A DNA stretch of 32,052 nt, from NCBI GenBank assembly GCA_048213135.1, contig PS015767.1, positions 19,920 to 51,971 of the forward strand, in the 5' to 3' direction. This DNA is from Reclinomonas americana ATCC 50394 (Eukaryota > Jakobida > Jakobea > Jakobida). The stretch's first letter is position 1; every line of letters starts with the position of its first letter. Both the position numbers and the translations under genes were made by a program. The notes beneath the pieces are model-generated. The model worked only from the letters and a program-made list of their open reading frames with translations. It searched no databases and was not told where the DNA came from. This document shows positions 1 through 9,800 of this stretch, in pieces.

Positions 1-123
1 TCGTCGATGTGTCCGACTTCGTGTTGGTGTCGGTGGCGTTGGTCGGTGCGATGGTGGTAGGCGTGGTGGTGGTGTCGTCGGCCGGACGGAGTGGCGGCGG
101 ACGTCGGAGAGCGACTGTGTTGT

Positions 124-173
<50 letters not shown>

Positions 174-1345
174 TTCGCTGTCTCTCTTCGCCTACACTTT
201 CCGGGCGCGCGTTCGCAGATCGATATGTCACAGGCGCCGGGCTTCGTCTCCGAGGCCGACGCGATGCCGGTCGACTTTCACCAGCTGTTCTTGTCGTTTG
301 GCAGTATCATAGCGCGTCTGAATGCGGTGGCGGCGGCTGAGTTGAGACCGGTCGGGGAGCATGAGCAGCGCGAGTTTCGCCTGTTTGTCAGCACTCCTGG
401 CGACGGTACGATTGCGTGTGTGTTCTTTCACCCCTCACAGCTCGCACAGCTCATCGCATCACTGGCTGGCGCAGCATCGCTGGTGGACGCCGTGGTCGGA
501 GACCCGCTGGGGCGTGGAAACGAGGCACACAACGAGTTTCTGCAGAGGTGGGTGGTGGAGGAGTTTGACGAGCACGGTGGCGTCGCCACTATGCGGCTCG
601 GAGCGGACGATACAGGTGATTTGTTGGACTCTGCCGATGGCGGCTATCCGTCGGTGTCGTTGTCGTCGCTGGTGTCGCCGCCACCGGAGGCAATCGCACC
701 GCAGCCTGTGTCGCAGTTGCGTAGCTGAGGTCAAGTCGCCGACCGACCTGTCGGCTCCGCGCTGATGCATGCCAGCTGTGCAGGGAGGATCCTCCGTCGT
801 CACCAGTGGCCATTACACAGCACGACGATGTGTTGCTGGAGAGCTCACCGCCGGCGCACCCTTCGACCGGTGACGAAGCGGAAATGGCGGTTGATGACGG
901 CGACGATGCGATGGGTGAAGAGGGAGATGATGAAGACGGAGGAGGAGGAGAAAGAGGTGCGTGCCTCTGACAGTTTGTGTCGGGATCCACGCGACTGACT
1001 TTCGGCGTGCAGCAATGTTGCACCACCAGGGTGAGGATGTGGTGGTGCACGCGGACACACTTGCCCCAGCACAATCGCCAGAGCGAGACCCCCGTGCTGC
1101 AGTGGCGGCCGACGATGCTGTTGCGTGTATGTTATCACATCGCCTGCATGCGACTTCCTGTACTCACCACCACGAGTGCCACGCAGGCGATTGCGGAGGA
1201 GACGTCGGGGCATAGCATACAGATTCTGACGCATGTGTCGGCGCATGTGGCCAGCGACGACGGTGTTGAGGGGTCTCACGGCGGTGCTGGAGGAGAAGAA
1301 GCGGGAGTGACGGTGCGCACAATTGCCAAGGCCATGGTTGGTTGA
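1..1345 (+). CDS. unrecognised protein, 3' part of a multi-exon gene
   Basis: Coding continues from the left edge through about five exons to a TGA at 1343-1345. One clear exon starts after the acceptor at about 216 and reads through about 700 (MSQAPGFVSEADAMPVDFHQ onward). It carries a hydrophobic-patterned segment (FHPSQLAQLIASLAG) and an acidic to Ser/Pro end. The next exon (about 783-960) has no ATG and encodes an acidic stretch ending in Gly-rich EDGGGGERG. A further exon begins near 1016, and the last (about 1189-1345) ends in TIAKAMVG. The junction near 1120-1190 is ambiguous: a GTTGCG donor with the CGCAG acceptor keeps frame, and a GTGTAT donor with a CACGAG acceptor also does. The 5' end lies outside the window. 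No known domain is recognisable. It converges on the RCC1 gene, leaving 177 bp between the two stops. Confidence 0.55.
127..170. repeat. (TC)n microsatellite in an intron
   Basis: An uninterrupted TC run of about 44 nt lies between a likely donor at about 120-127 and the acceptor TTCGCAG at about 216. Read as coding it gives Ser-Leu repeats in any plus frame. That makes it intronic, acting as an extended pyrimidine tract, and not part of the protein. Confidence 0.8.
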
Positions 1346-1522
1346 TGTGGGACTGGCACCTCTCACAATGTGTGTGATGCGCACAGTGGACAGTGATACC
1401 AGTGCGGTCCATGGAGCACCCGTTCTCCCTCCACATCTTCTTCCGACAGAGGCATCCGCCTGCTGCCGCCTAGAAGTGACGCTCTTTTGTTGACGATAAC
1501 TTCTGTTTTCATTCGGCTCGCA

Positions 1523-4500
1523 TCATGACGCTGGGCGCGGCGATTTCGGCGGTGGCGGCAATGTCTTGGCGCGCTTCTCGGCCGCCACCTCCACCGCCTG
1601 TCTCCGCCGCTCGAGCATGGCTGCAAGCTCGCGCTCCTCCAGGCGCCGTCGCTTGTCCATGTTGCGAATTGTTGCTCGCATCTCGGGTGTGGTCCTCGTG
1701 TGCTCCTGCAGCAGCGTGAGCTGGCGCAGCGCACTGCCTGAATACTCGGCGCACCGTGCCAATGGCATTCGTTTGACCGACGTCACACCCGTGGCCATGT
1801 CCACCTCCAGCGGTTGTCGCAACTGGCTGCCCTCCATGTCGGCTGCCGACACTCGTCCCACATTGTGATGCTTGAAGCCACCGCCGTTGACGCGTGGGCG
1901 TACTCGTTTCTCCGGGCACAGTACGAGGGGATCATCGTGACTGAGTGGAGCGCACACAGTCTTGTACTTGCGCGCCAGTTGTGCCGCACTGGCCTCCCAG
2001 AAGCGTGACTGCAGCAGGTCCTGCTCAGCTTGCGCCACTCCGGCGTCTCGATCCTTCAGTGGCTCCAGGTCTGAGAGGGAGTCAGCCACACGGAGAAGAC
2101 AAGACGACGGCCACACACAGCACGTAACATCGATGCAACGGATCCACCGATGTGGCGCGCAAGTGTCGCTTGACAGGACCCTGCGTCAGGCGCGAGCTGC
2201 CAATGGTGGTTGAGGCTGCTGATTGTGGTCGATCGCTGGGCAGCGAACGACCGGTCGTGCGTGCCGAGGAGCGTGAGCGCGCAGTGGCGGCCGACTGAGC
2301 GGCCGAGAGCACAGCTGTCATTTTCGGTGACAGCAGCATGGGGTCGTGGACATCTAGTTTGCCGTCGTCGACGACAACGCCGTCGTCGTCAACCTCCAGG
2401 ACCAGCAGCAGGTCGTCGGCCTCCTGCGTTTTTGTCTTCTTCCTCGTCGTCGTCGTCGTCTTCTTCTTGGTCGACGCCTTGCTCTTTGCTGAGCTCTTGC
2501 TTCTAGACGTTGAGTTCGGCGCCGATTCCTGTCTTCCCCCTGATCCGTCGCCACCTTGCGGCGACTCAATTTCGAGCTGACCCAGTGCCTCCAGGTGCAT
2601 GTTGGTCAACTCGGTCTTGAGCGACTGCAGGCTGGACAAGTAGCCGATGGTGCTGCTGTTGGCTGTCTGCGGCCGACTGCGTCGGCTGCTGGCTGTGCGT
2701 GGACGACTGCTGTTGGTGTGCGCCGACGAGAGTGTGGAGTTTGCCGAGGGCGGACGTCGCATTGGTGACGACGCTGTCTTGAGCATGTCGGCAGCCGGCG
2801 CCAGGTTGACGTCCGAGATTTGGTTCAGACGATAGGGTGAAACGGTGGCCAGCGACGATAGCAATCGCGGTGGCAGTTCTCCATAGTGGATCTGCATCAC
2901 GACAAAAGTGAGCCAATGCAATTGATTATGAGATGCATCGCCACTCTCGACGCAACGTCGGCCAGCTCCGCCATGTGCTTGATGTTGAGGACAGCCGTAC
3001 CACTGCTACGGCAGAGTGAGATGCCGTACACAGACTCTTTGGGAGCGATGAGGGAACGCAACGGTCGCGTGGCAGAAGCCGATCGAGCACGCTTGCTGGT
3101 GGCGGCACTGGCTGGCGCCTGTGAGGCCGTTACACTGCGAGGAGTTGTTCTAGCTTGAGAGAGGCGATTATTTCTGGAAGAGAGAAGAGGGACGGCGCGT
3201 AACTCTTCGCCCGCTCGATGGCGCTGCTTGTTGCTGGGCGAGATGATCGGAAACGGAAAGTCGATTTGGCTCAGGATTTTCATCTCCCGCAACAAGTCAC
3301 CACGAGTAAAAAGTGCGCGCTGTTGTGTCTCCAGTGTCGCAGCCTGTTCGGTCTGCAACATGCAACTTTTTCCGTGAGCAGCTATCCGTGGAGAAATGTG
3401 CGCGCACGCCGCCGTACCTGCGACGCCTGCTTTGTCGAGCGCACAACGGTGCTCTTGATGGACTTTTTCGTCTCCACCAGCGAGTTGGTGCCCGACATCG
3501 TGGACAGATCGGCCAGCAGCGAGTTGGCCCACTCCTGCACCATGTCGTTGTCGATCAACAGGTCTTCGTCGTCAAGATCGATTTTCATCAACGACCCCTC
3601 GAGGGGCGCCACCTCGTCCTGGCCCGCAACCGTGGCTGGTGACAGTATTCCGCCGTGCTGGGGCCTGTCGTCTTCGCCGGCCACCTAATGCACCGGTCAG
3701 CTACACATCGGAAGAGTACAAGGAGGCAGGCGACAGCCTCTCCAACCTCGTCATCGGCCACACTGGAATCCAGCTCCGACACATCGAGCATGTGACGGGC
3801 GGTTGCATGTCTCACAAGCCCCGTGAGCTCTGCGTGCATCACAGTGGCGCGTCAACCAGAAACCACTGCTACTGCCTCTCCTCTTCATCCTCCACTCACC
3901 ATTGGCGACCAGGGCCACCGCATGGGTCACTCCAGCGGCCACCATGAGCACCATACGCCCGAGAAATGCACGCACCGGCCGCGGCACCTCCACCACGTCG
4001 AGCATGCGGCCGTAACCGAGCTGACCCGAACTTCCCTCACCCCACGTAAACACACGCCCCAAGTCTACGCCGGCACACGGGTCACACAACTCGACTCGTG
4101 TGGAGTGGGTGACGCACATCGAGGAAAGCACGCGCAACGCAACTGGTGAGAGCGCACGAGAAGCGAGCACCGCACGCCACCTGCACAACGTGATGATTGC
4201 GCAACAAGTTGACAGCCTGCGGTGTCTGCTGCGGGTGCAGATTCAAGATCCCCAGCTGGCCGTAGTTGTTTTCGCCGCACGCAAACACCCGTCCGTCATC
4301 TGTCGCAAATCCAACTGAGCGTCAATCACGAAGAGGAGACCCTACACGCGCAAAAGAAACCTGTGCACAATACGGTGTGCGCTTCGCCTGCGGCTACCGA
4401 GACGAAGCGTGCGTTGCTGACGGATATGCGTTTGGGATCGAGACTGCGATGCACCGCGGAGCCGATGCCCAGTTGTCCGCGACTGTTGAGGCCACAAGCA

Positions 4501-5736
4501 TAGGCCTTGCCAGTCTCTGCCAATTGTGTGCGCCATCGATGAACGACCAGAGACGCACGGCTTTGAAGACAGAGGGACGAACCAGTGACAAACACGGTGT
4601 GCATGTTGCCGAGAGCGGCAAAGCTCACACGATCACGAATGGCCGACACCAACGTGGGCGTGAGACGAGAACCGATATTGCCGAGTCCGAGAGCGCCCTC
4701 GGGATTCATGCCCCACGAGAAAGCAAGGCCAGCCGCTGCGTACCGTGACAGTGTGAACTCCAAAGTGAAAGCTACGGATCGATTGGGCGAGCGAGCGCAA
4801 CTCGACACGAGCACATATCGCGCAGGTCCACAGTGGATGGAGCGCACGGACTGCTCCATGGGAATCGACACTTGTCGCGCATCAAAGGGGGCGATCAGCG
4901 GCTCCGCCAGCGCAGCCATGCGCAAGGCCACGGGCGCAACTTGCGGCATCCCGACAACCATGTTCTTGGCTGCACAGTTGAAAAAAAGACACGTGAGAGG
5001 AACACCAAGCAGCACCACCTCGCACGCCTCACGCACTGGGAGACTCGCTGTGCAGGCACCACAGAAGTGTGAGCGGCATCTGCACATGTTTGCAGCGAGA
5101 GAGAGACGGAACCTGAACGACGCCATGAGTGTGTCAGCCCGGATCTTGTCGACCGCCTGCACACGCAGATCGTTCTCCACTCGCTCATCCTGCAGCGCCT
5201 TTGCAATGTCGCTGACCGCAAACTGCCACACCTCTCCCTTGGTCGTCAACACCAGCACGTAGTCACTGTTGCAGCTGACCTGCACGCCGTCGCCACCATG
5301 GATTAGGGAGAGCACGAGAGAGTGAATGTGAGAGCGAGATCACCTGCGAAAAGGTCTCGTTCTGCAGCTGTCGGATCGTGTGTGGAGTCGGCACACTGTG
5401 GAAACCACCCTCGATGCCACCGGCAATGAAGAGACTCCCACTGGCTGTCTCCGCACTCGAGAGTGTCAGAGTCGAAACCGCCGCAGACACACACACACAC
5501 TCTCTCTCTCTCACACACACACATGAGCGCACCAGAGATGGCCACTGTGATCGTGGTGCCTGCGCTGATCCATGTGAACTGCTGGCCGGCCACGGTGTCG
5601 ACCACCGTCGGCACAATCGCGTGTTCCAGGGCGCCCAGTCCGAGCTGGAGAGGTGTGAGTGATGAAAGGGAGAGAGAGTTTGTGCACTGCGCACCTGGCC
5701 CACAGAGTTGTCACCCCACGCAAACAAGTCGCCCAT
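1523..5736 (-). CDS. RCC1-repeat beta-propeller protein with long basic C-terminal tail
   Basis: The start is the ATG at 5736 (MGDLFAWGDNSVGQ), which opens directly into an RCC1 blade. My exon model is 5736-5695, 5644-5523, 5455-5344, 5279-5108, 4969-4802, 4735-4583, 4516-4361, 4299-4144, 4094-3900, 3829-3747, 3684-3418, 3352-2945, 2891 to about 2130, then about 2070 to the stop at 1523. Frame is kept through the first twelve exons (678 residues). Blade signatures are AFSWGMNPEGALGLGN, AYACGLNSRGQLGIGS, VFACGENNYGQLGILN and VFTWGEGSSGQLGYG. After the propeller comes an acidic segment (KIDLDDEDLLIDNDMVQEW), then Ser/Arg-rich sequence and a Lys/Thr tract. The end is a charged probable coiled coil (MDKRRRLEERELAAMLERRR). 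Total is roughly 1,100 residues. RCC1 propellers serve Ran exchange, chromatin, ubiquitin ligase or ciliary roles; no accessory domain decides between them. The last intron's exact borders and the 3747/3684 junction are ambiguous. Confidence 0.85.
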
Positions 5737-5954
5737 GACCAGGGCGAGGCCGTGTCTTTCCTCTCTCTCTCTCTCCTGTGTGTGTGTTTGTACCAATGCA
5801 CAACGGCACGCGTACGAGTTGTTCGCTTAGCGATATCTGATATTGCTTTCATTTTCCGCGCGCGCCCGTATTGTTTCTCTGCTCATAGAGTGGGGGGAGA
5901 GAGCAGGCAGCTCGGTTGCTCGGGGCGGGGAAGGGTGCACGTGACACATTTTTT
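5737..5954. promoter_or_regulatory. intergenic region: NiSOD 3' flank and presumed RCC1 promoter
   Basis: This 218-bp spacer lies between the NiSOD stop and the RCC1 start codon, both genes being on the minus strand. It holds a CT-rich tract (about 5759-5774), a short GT run and a T-run (5948-5955) next to the NiSOD stop. No TATA-like box or poly(A) hexamer stands out. The promoter role rests on position only. Confidence 0.3.
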
Positions 5955-6875
5955 TCAGAGCTTGTACGCGGCGGCCAGCTTGTCAATGGCTTGCAGGAGC
6001 TTCGCGGCCTCGGCCTCGTCGACCACTTGCTGCGCGCGCGCACACACAAATGACATTCGCCCACATGCACCAAAGCACCTATTCTCACAAAGAAGAGGGA
6101 ATATACCTTGCACTTCATGGCCTGTCGCATGGCGGCGTGATGCAGGGCAACGCGCTCCAAGTACGCTCCGCGGTCACCCGCAAAGTCCTCCTCCTTGACT
6201 CGCTGGCACAAAAAGTAGTAGCCGATCCTGCGCACAGCGACGGAGACACAACTGCAGTGTCAGAGAGAGCGAGCGAGGAAGACTGTGCAGAGGCAACACG
6301 GAAACTCGTTGATAATGTGGTCCGCATGCTCCTCCTTGACCGTCACCCTGCATGCAAAGAATCCGCACACAGTGAGACGACAACGGTGACAGTGGTGGAG
6401 CAGCGGTAGAGCACTCTGCTGTGCGCGGACCATCGGACGGCCTGGTTGAAGTCGAGCGGGTTGTGACTGCCGGCCACGTGGTTGATCTCGTGCATGGCCT
6501 TGCGAATCGTCGTCTGCACACAGAGAGAGAAAGGGCGCGTGTGTGAGTGTGCCAGGAGTGCCCACACGGGAGGCATACACACACACACGCACCACGTCCT
6601 CGCGGAGACGAGTGAACCTGCATGTGTGCATTTCGGGTGAGCGAGAGTGCTTTGTGTGCATGTGAGCGAGTGAGACGCACCGCATGCCGTCATTGAAGAT
6701 GCCGCAGGGCACCTGCACATTCGTGTTGTCGCGCATCCATGTCAGCAGAGACGAAGAAGCAGAGCGTGAAGAATTAGATCATGACGTAGAGAACCTGGCA
6801 GTGAGCATGCATGACAAGTGGCGAGTGCGAGACGGCATATGCGCCACCGGCAACCAACAGAGCGAGACGGAACAT
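5955..6875 (-). CDS. sodN: nickel-dependent superoxide dismutase (NiSOD) with N-terminal leader
   Basis: NiSOD converts two superoxide radicals to oxygen and hydrogen peroxide. Seven exons (6875-6795, 6712-6681, 6617-6593, 6513-6431, 6347-6300, 6227-6107, 6029-5955) join in frame, total 465 nt and encode 154 residues. Exon 1 ends with His-Cys-Gln and exon 2 begins Val-Pro-Cys-Gly, so splicing makes HCQVPCG, the family's nickel-hook motif. In the known enzymes His1, Cys2 and Cys6 bind nickel. Position 9 is Phe where the Streptomyces enzyme has Tyr. Downstream are family-like blocks TIRKAMHEINHVAGSHN, NQAVRW, VTVKEEHADHIINEF, YFLCQRVKEEDF and LHHAAMRQAMKCK. The 24 residues before His1 begin MFRLALLVAGGAYA, which resembles a signal peptide with an Ala-Tyr-Ala site, then continue to LVMHA. 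Cleavage before His1 is required for activity, so either direct cleavage after LVMHA or two-step processing is inferred. The mature part is 130 residues. Secreted or organelle location is open. Confidence 0.93.
6713..6794 (-). other. intron 1 of the NiSOD gene, splitting the nickel-hook codons
   Basis: This 82-nt phase-0 intron runs from GTTCTC to TGTGCAG. It lies between codon 3 (Gln) and codon 4 (Val) of the predicted mature enzyme. It separates the His1/Cys2 ligands from Cys6. Reading across it unspliced gives a different N-terminus (MRDNTNVQVPCG) that lacks two nickel ligands, so naive ORF calling would miss or mis-start this enzyme. Confidence 0.88.
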
Positions 6876-6885
6876 GGATCGTGTT
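6876..6885. other. 10-nt spacer between the WDR7 stop and the NiSOD start codon
   Basis: On the minus strand, the TGA that ends WDR7 is followed by AACACGATCC and then the NiSOD ATG. There is no room here for a normal terminator, 5' leader and promoter. Any separate NiSOD promoter must lie in the last WDR7 exon or intron; otherwise the two are co-transcribed. Confidence 0.85.
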
Positions 6886-9800
6886 TCACTTGGCGCCTGA
6901 CCACTGGAAGATCAATGCTTTGCTGTGTCGGGAATGGACCAAGTGGATCTCCTCGATCTGCGGCCACTCCAGTTGCACGTGGCGGTACACGGCAAACGTC
7001 ATGCTGGGCGACGCGCTCAGCGAGGTGCTCGAAAGTGAGCCGGGCATCAGCGACGATGACGAGGCAAGCGAGCCGGTGGACAGCGATCCACCAGCCGCAC
7101 CGGCGGCTGCCGAACCGATGCTGCGGGAGGGACGAGTCGCCAGTGACACGGGGCTCACTGTGTGCAGCGTAGAAGAGTGAGAGAGTGGGAGCAAGAGGCG
7201 AGAGGCGAGAGAAAGAGCAACAGACCAGTGGACGGGTCGCAACCGGGAATGCGAAAGTTGACGGCGGCCTTGGACTTGCCAGGCAGCAGGCCCGAAAACA
7301 TGCCAGCCTGCTCCACCTTCCACACCGACAGGTCGGCCTCAAGGTACGAGAAGATGGCCACGTGCTGACCCACGGGTGAGAAGGTCACTGCAGTGACAGG
7401 CGACCGATAACTCTGCGTGGACACGCGTGCATAAGTGACCTCAAAAATCCCACGCTCGTTCATCAACGCGCCGCAAACCTGAATGAGCTGTGTTCTGGCC
7501 GCTGTGCGCAAGTCAAAGATGGAGACACTGCCGTCGGGACAGCCGACGGCCACCTTTTGCGCCTCTCGATGGAACGTCACCATCGGGTAGCTGTGCATAA
7601 TGCAAGCAGAATCAGCATGGCGTGGGCACAAATTCATAGTCGACAACCGCCACGAAACGCATTGATCATGTGCCGCAGTGTGGCCGTGGTGTGATTCATG
7701 CACCGCTGTCGCGTGTTCGGGAAGTTGGGATCTAGAGAGCGCACAATGTCGCCGACAATCGGGCCCAGCTGCCCGACCAACACGCTGGCATTCTATGAAC
7801 AGAGATTTGTGAGTGACGAGCAAAATCACCACATTTCGTCCTTTTCCGATCAGACCTTCTCCACCACAGCCTTGATGAGCTCAATGTAGCTGACGTAGAG
7901 CAGCAACTCGTTTGGTTGAGTCATCTGTGTGCATCAGTCGGTGAGCGTTGCGTCGAGGGGCACAAGTGACAAAAGTAGAATATGCACGAACCGGTGCGCT
8001 CAGCGTGTCAACCAACAGTTTCGGATCGGTTTCCGCCACGCACAGCAGTGCTTGCATGGCCTCAGCAGCCACACGCTGCTGCACCGGCTGTGGCACCTTG
8101 ATTGGACTCGCTCCCGGCGACTGTTGCTGCTGTTGGAATTCGTGCTTCGCAAGCACCGGTACCGCCAGTCGGAACAGATGCGTGATGAAGGCAGGCGTAT
8201 CGGGAATGTCTGTGAGAAAAGAAGTGAGTGGCAGTCAGACAACGACGGTGCTCTGTGTATTGTGGACGCAACAATACTGCCAGGTGGAAAAGCCGGCGCC
8301 GAGAATCGAGATGGCAAACGGCTGATAGTCGCCAACTCGATTGCACAGACTCATCAATTCCAGTGCAATGAAGCTCGCAATCCTGCATCGCGGTGAGTAA
8401 CTGGCACACTCGCACTCAGTGCATCGCATGGGGGGCCACGCAACTGCTGGCTCAGGCACTCCTCGTGCTCAGACACAATCGCGCCAACAGCAACCACCAC
8501 GGAATCCTTGCGCGTGCCAGTGCTCCACGGCGACAGCACTGTGCCACAGCTCAGCTGGTTGCACGAACAGACAAGTACACGCACACACACACAATGCACG
8601 CAACATTCTTCCGTGTACACATCGGTAACAGTGCGTAGCCGAGAGATCCTCGTGTTGCGCGAGAACTGCATCAGATGCGTCCATGCACTCTCTTGCACGT
8701 GTGCTGTGTTTGGAGCGTAGAAGGTGAGCACAGCACGAGAATGCATGCATCACTGTGATGGGAAATCGCACGATTTGAATCCTTCAAGCAGTCGGCGAGG
8801 ATGACAGCAGACGGTGGCACGTAGTTGGGGTACGTGTCGGCGAGTGTGGTGGAGAAGTACTCGGACAGAGAATGCGCCACCGACTCGTACGCTGCTCACG
8901 CAATTCGGAACACATGACCACCAAGTGAGGAACAGCCTGCAATCAACTTCAAGCACACAAAAACACACCTGGAATCTTGCCGACGGCCTTGATGAGCGAG
9001 GAGCAGCATGTCAGCATGTGCGCACTGAGTTGAGGACACAGGCCGAACGGGCCGAGTCGCCGACACACGTTCGGGCAGTACAAGGTGTGTGAACCCCATT
9101 GTCTGCACAGCAACAACACGGTCGTGAGAGACGCATGCACACTGTATACACAACGAGCAAAACGCGCCCTTTGAATCCGAATGATGAGGACACAGCGGGA
9201 GTCACCATGGCCAACTCGTCCAGCAAATTGGCCGTGTCCTGTGCACACCAGACAGTCAGCATCTGCCTGAAACATACCGCGCACACTCCATCCGCACCAG
9301 AGGCATGTACTGGCGAACAAACACGTAGGAGCCTGCCGCTCTCCACGCAATCCACTCCGCTACGCCCTCCGACACGGGTCCCTCGAAGGAAGCAGAACGC
9401 TTCAGTGCTTCGTTGGCTAGCTCCACGCTGCGTCCGATAAAGCCACGCGACTGCAACCACACCAATGAGCACCTCAATCATGTAATCAACAGCACGCCAC
9501 ATTTCGCACATTGACGAGCGTCAGCAGCTGGCCAATGTCCACAATAAGCATCGTGGCTGATGAGCTCCAGCCTGTGACAAAGCACGCAGTGTTTGTTTAC
9601 ACACAGGAAGCGATGAAGCAGTTTTTTTGCGCGAGTTGCCACAGTACCTTCAGCACCTGTCAGCACGCTCTCTCCTCGCAGCAATCCACCTTCGTAGCTC
9701 GCACTCCGTGAACCCATGGTGTCGCGGAACCCAAAGTTGGTGTGCCTTGAGCTGCCGGCAAAAGGAGCAGTGAGGTATGAGCGACCAGTGTCACAGAGGC

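Noticed and set aside
9-215. Long open frame with a hydrophobic start (VGAMVVGVVVVSS) running into Ser-Leu repeats, suggestive of a membrane segment
   Set aside because: The Ser-Leu part is a TC microsatellite inside an intron with a good acceptor at about 216. The hydrophobic stretch may come from the wrong frame, so I do not claim a membrane protein.
3684-3720. A 35-nt intron in the RCC1 gene
   Set aside because: An upstream GTTGGA donor at 3746 gives a 62-nt intron with the same acceptor and frame, in line with neighbouring introns.
6681-6736. NiSOD starting at the ATG at 6736 (MRDNTNVQVPCG), without His1 and Cys2
   Set aside because: TGTGCAG just before the GTG CCC TGC codons is a good acceptor, and an exon ending in CAC TGC CAG with a GT donor lies 82 nt upstream. 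Together they restore the exact family motif.
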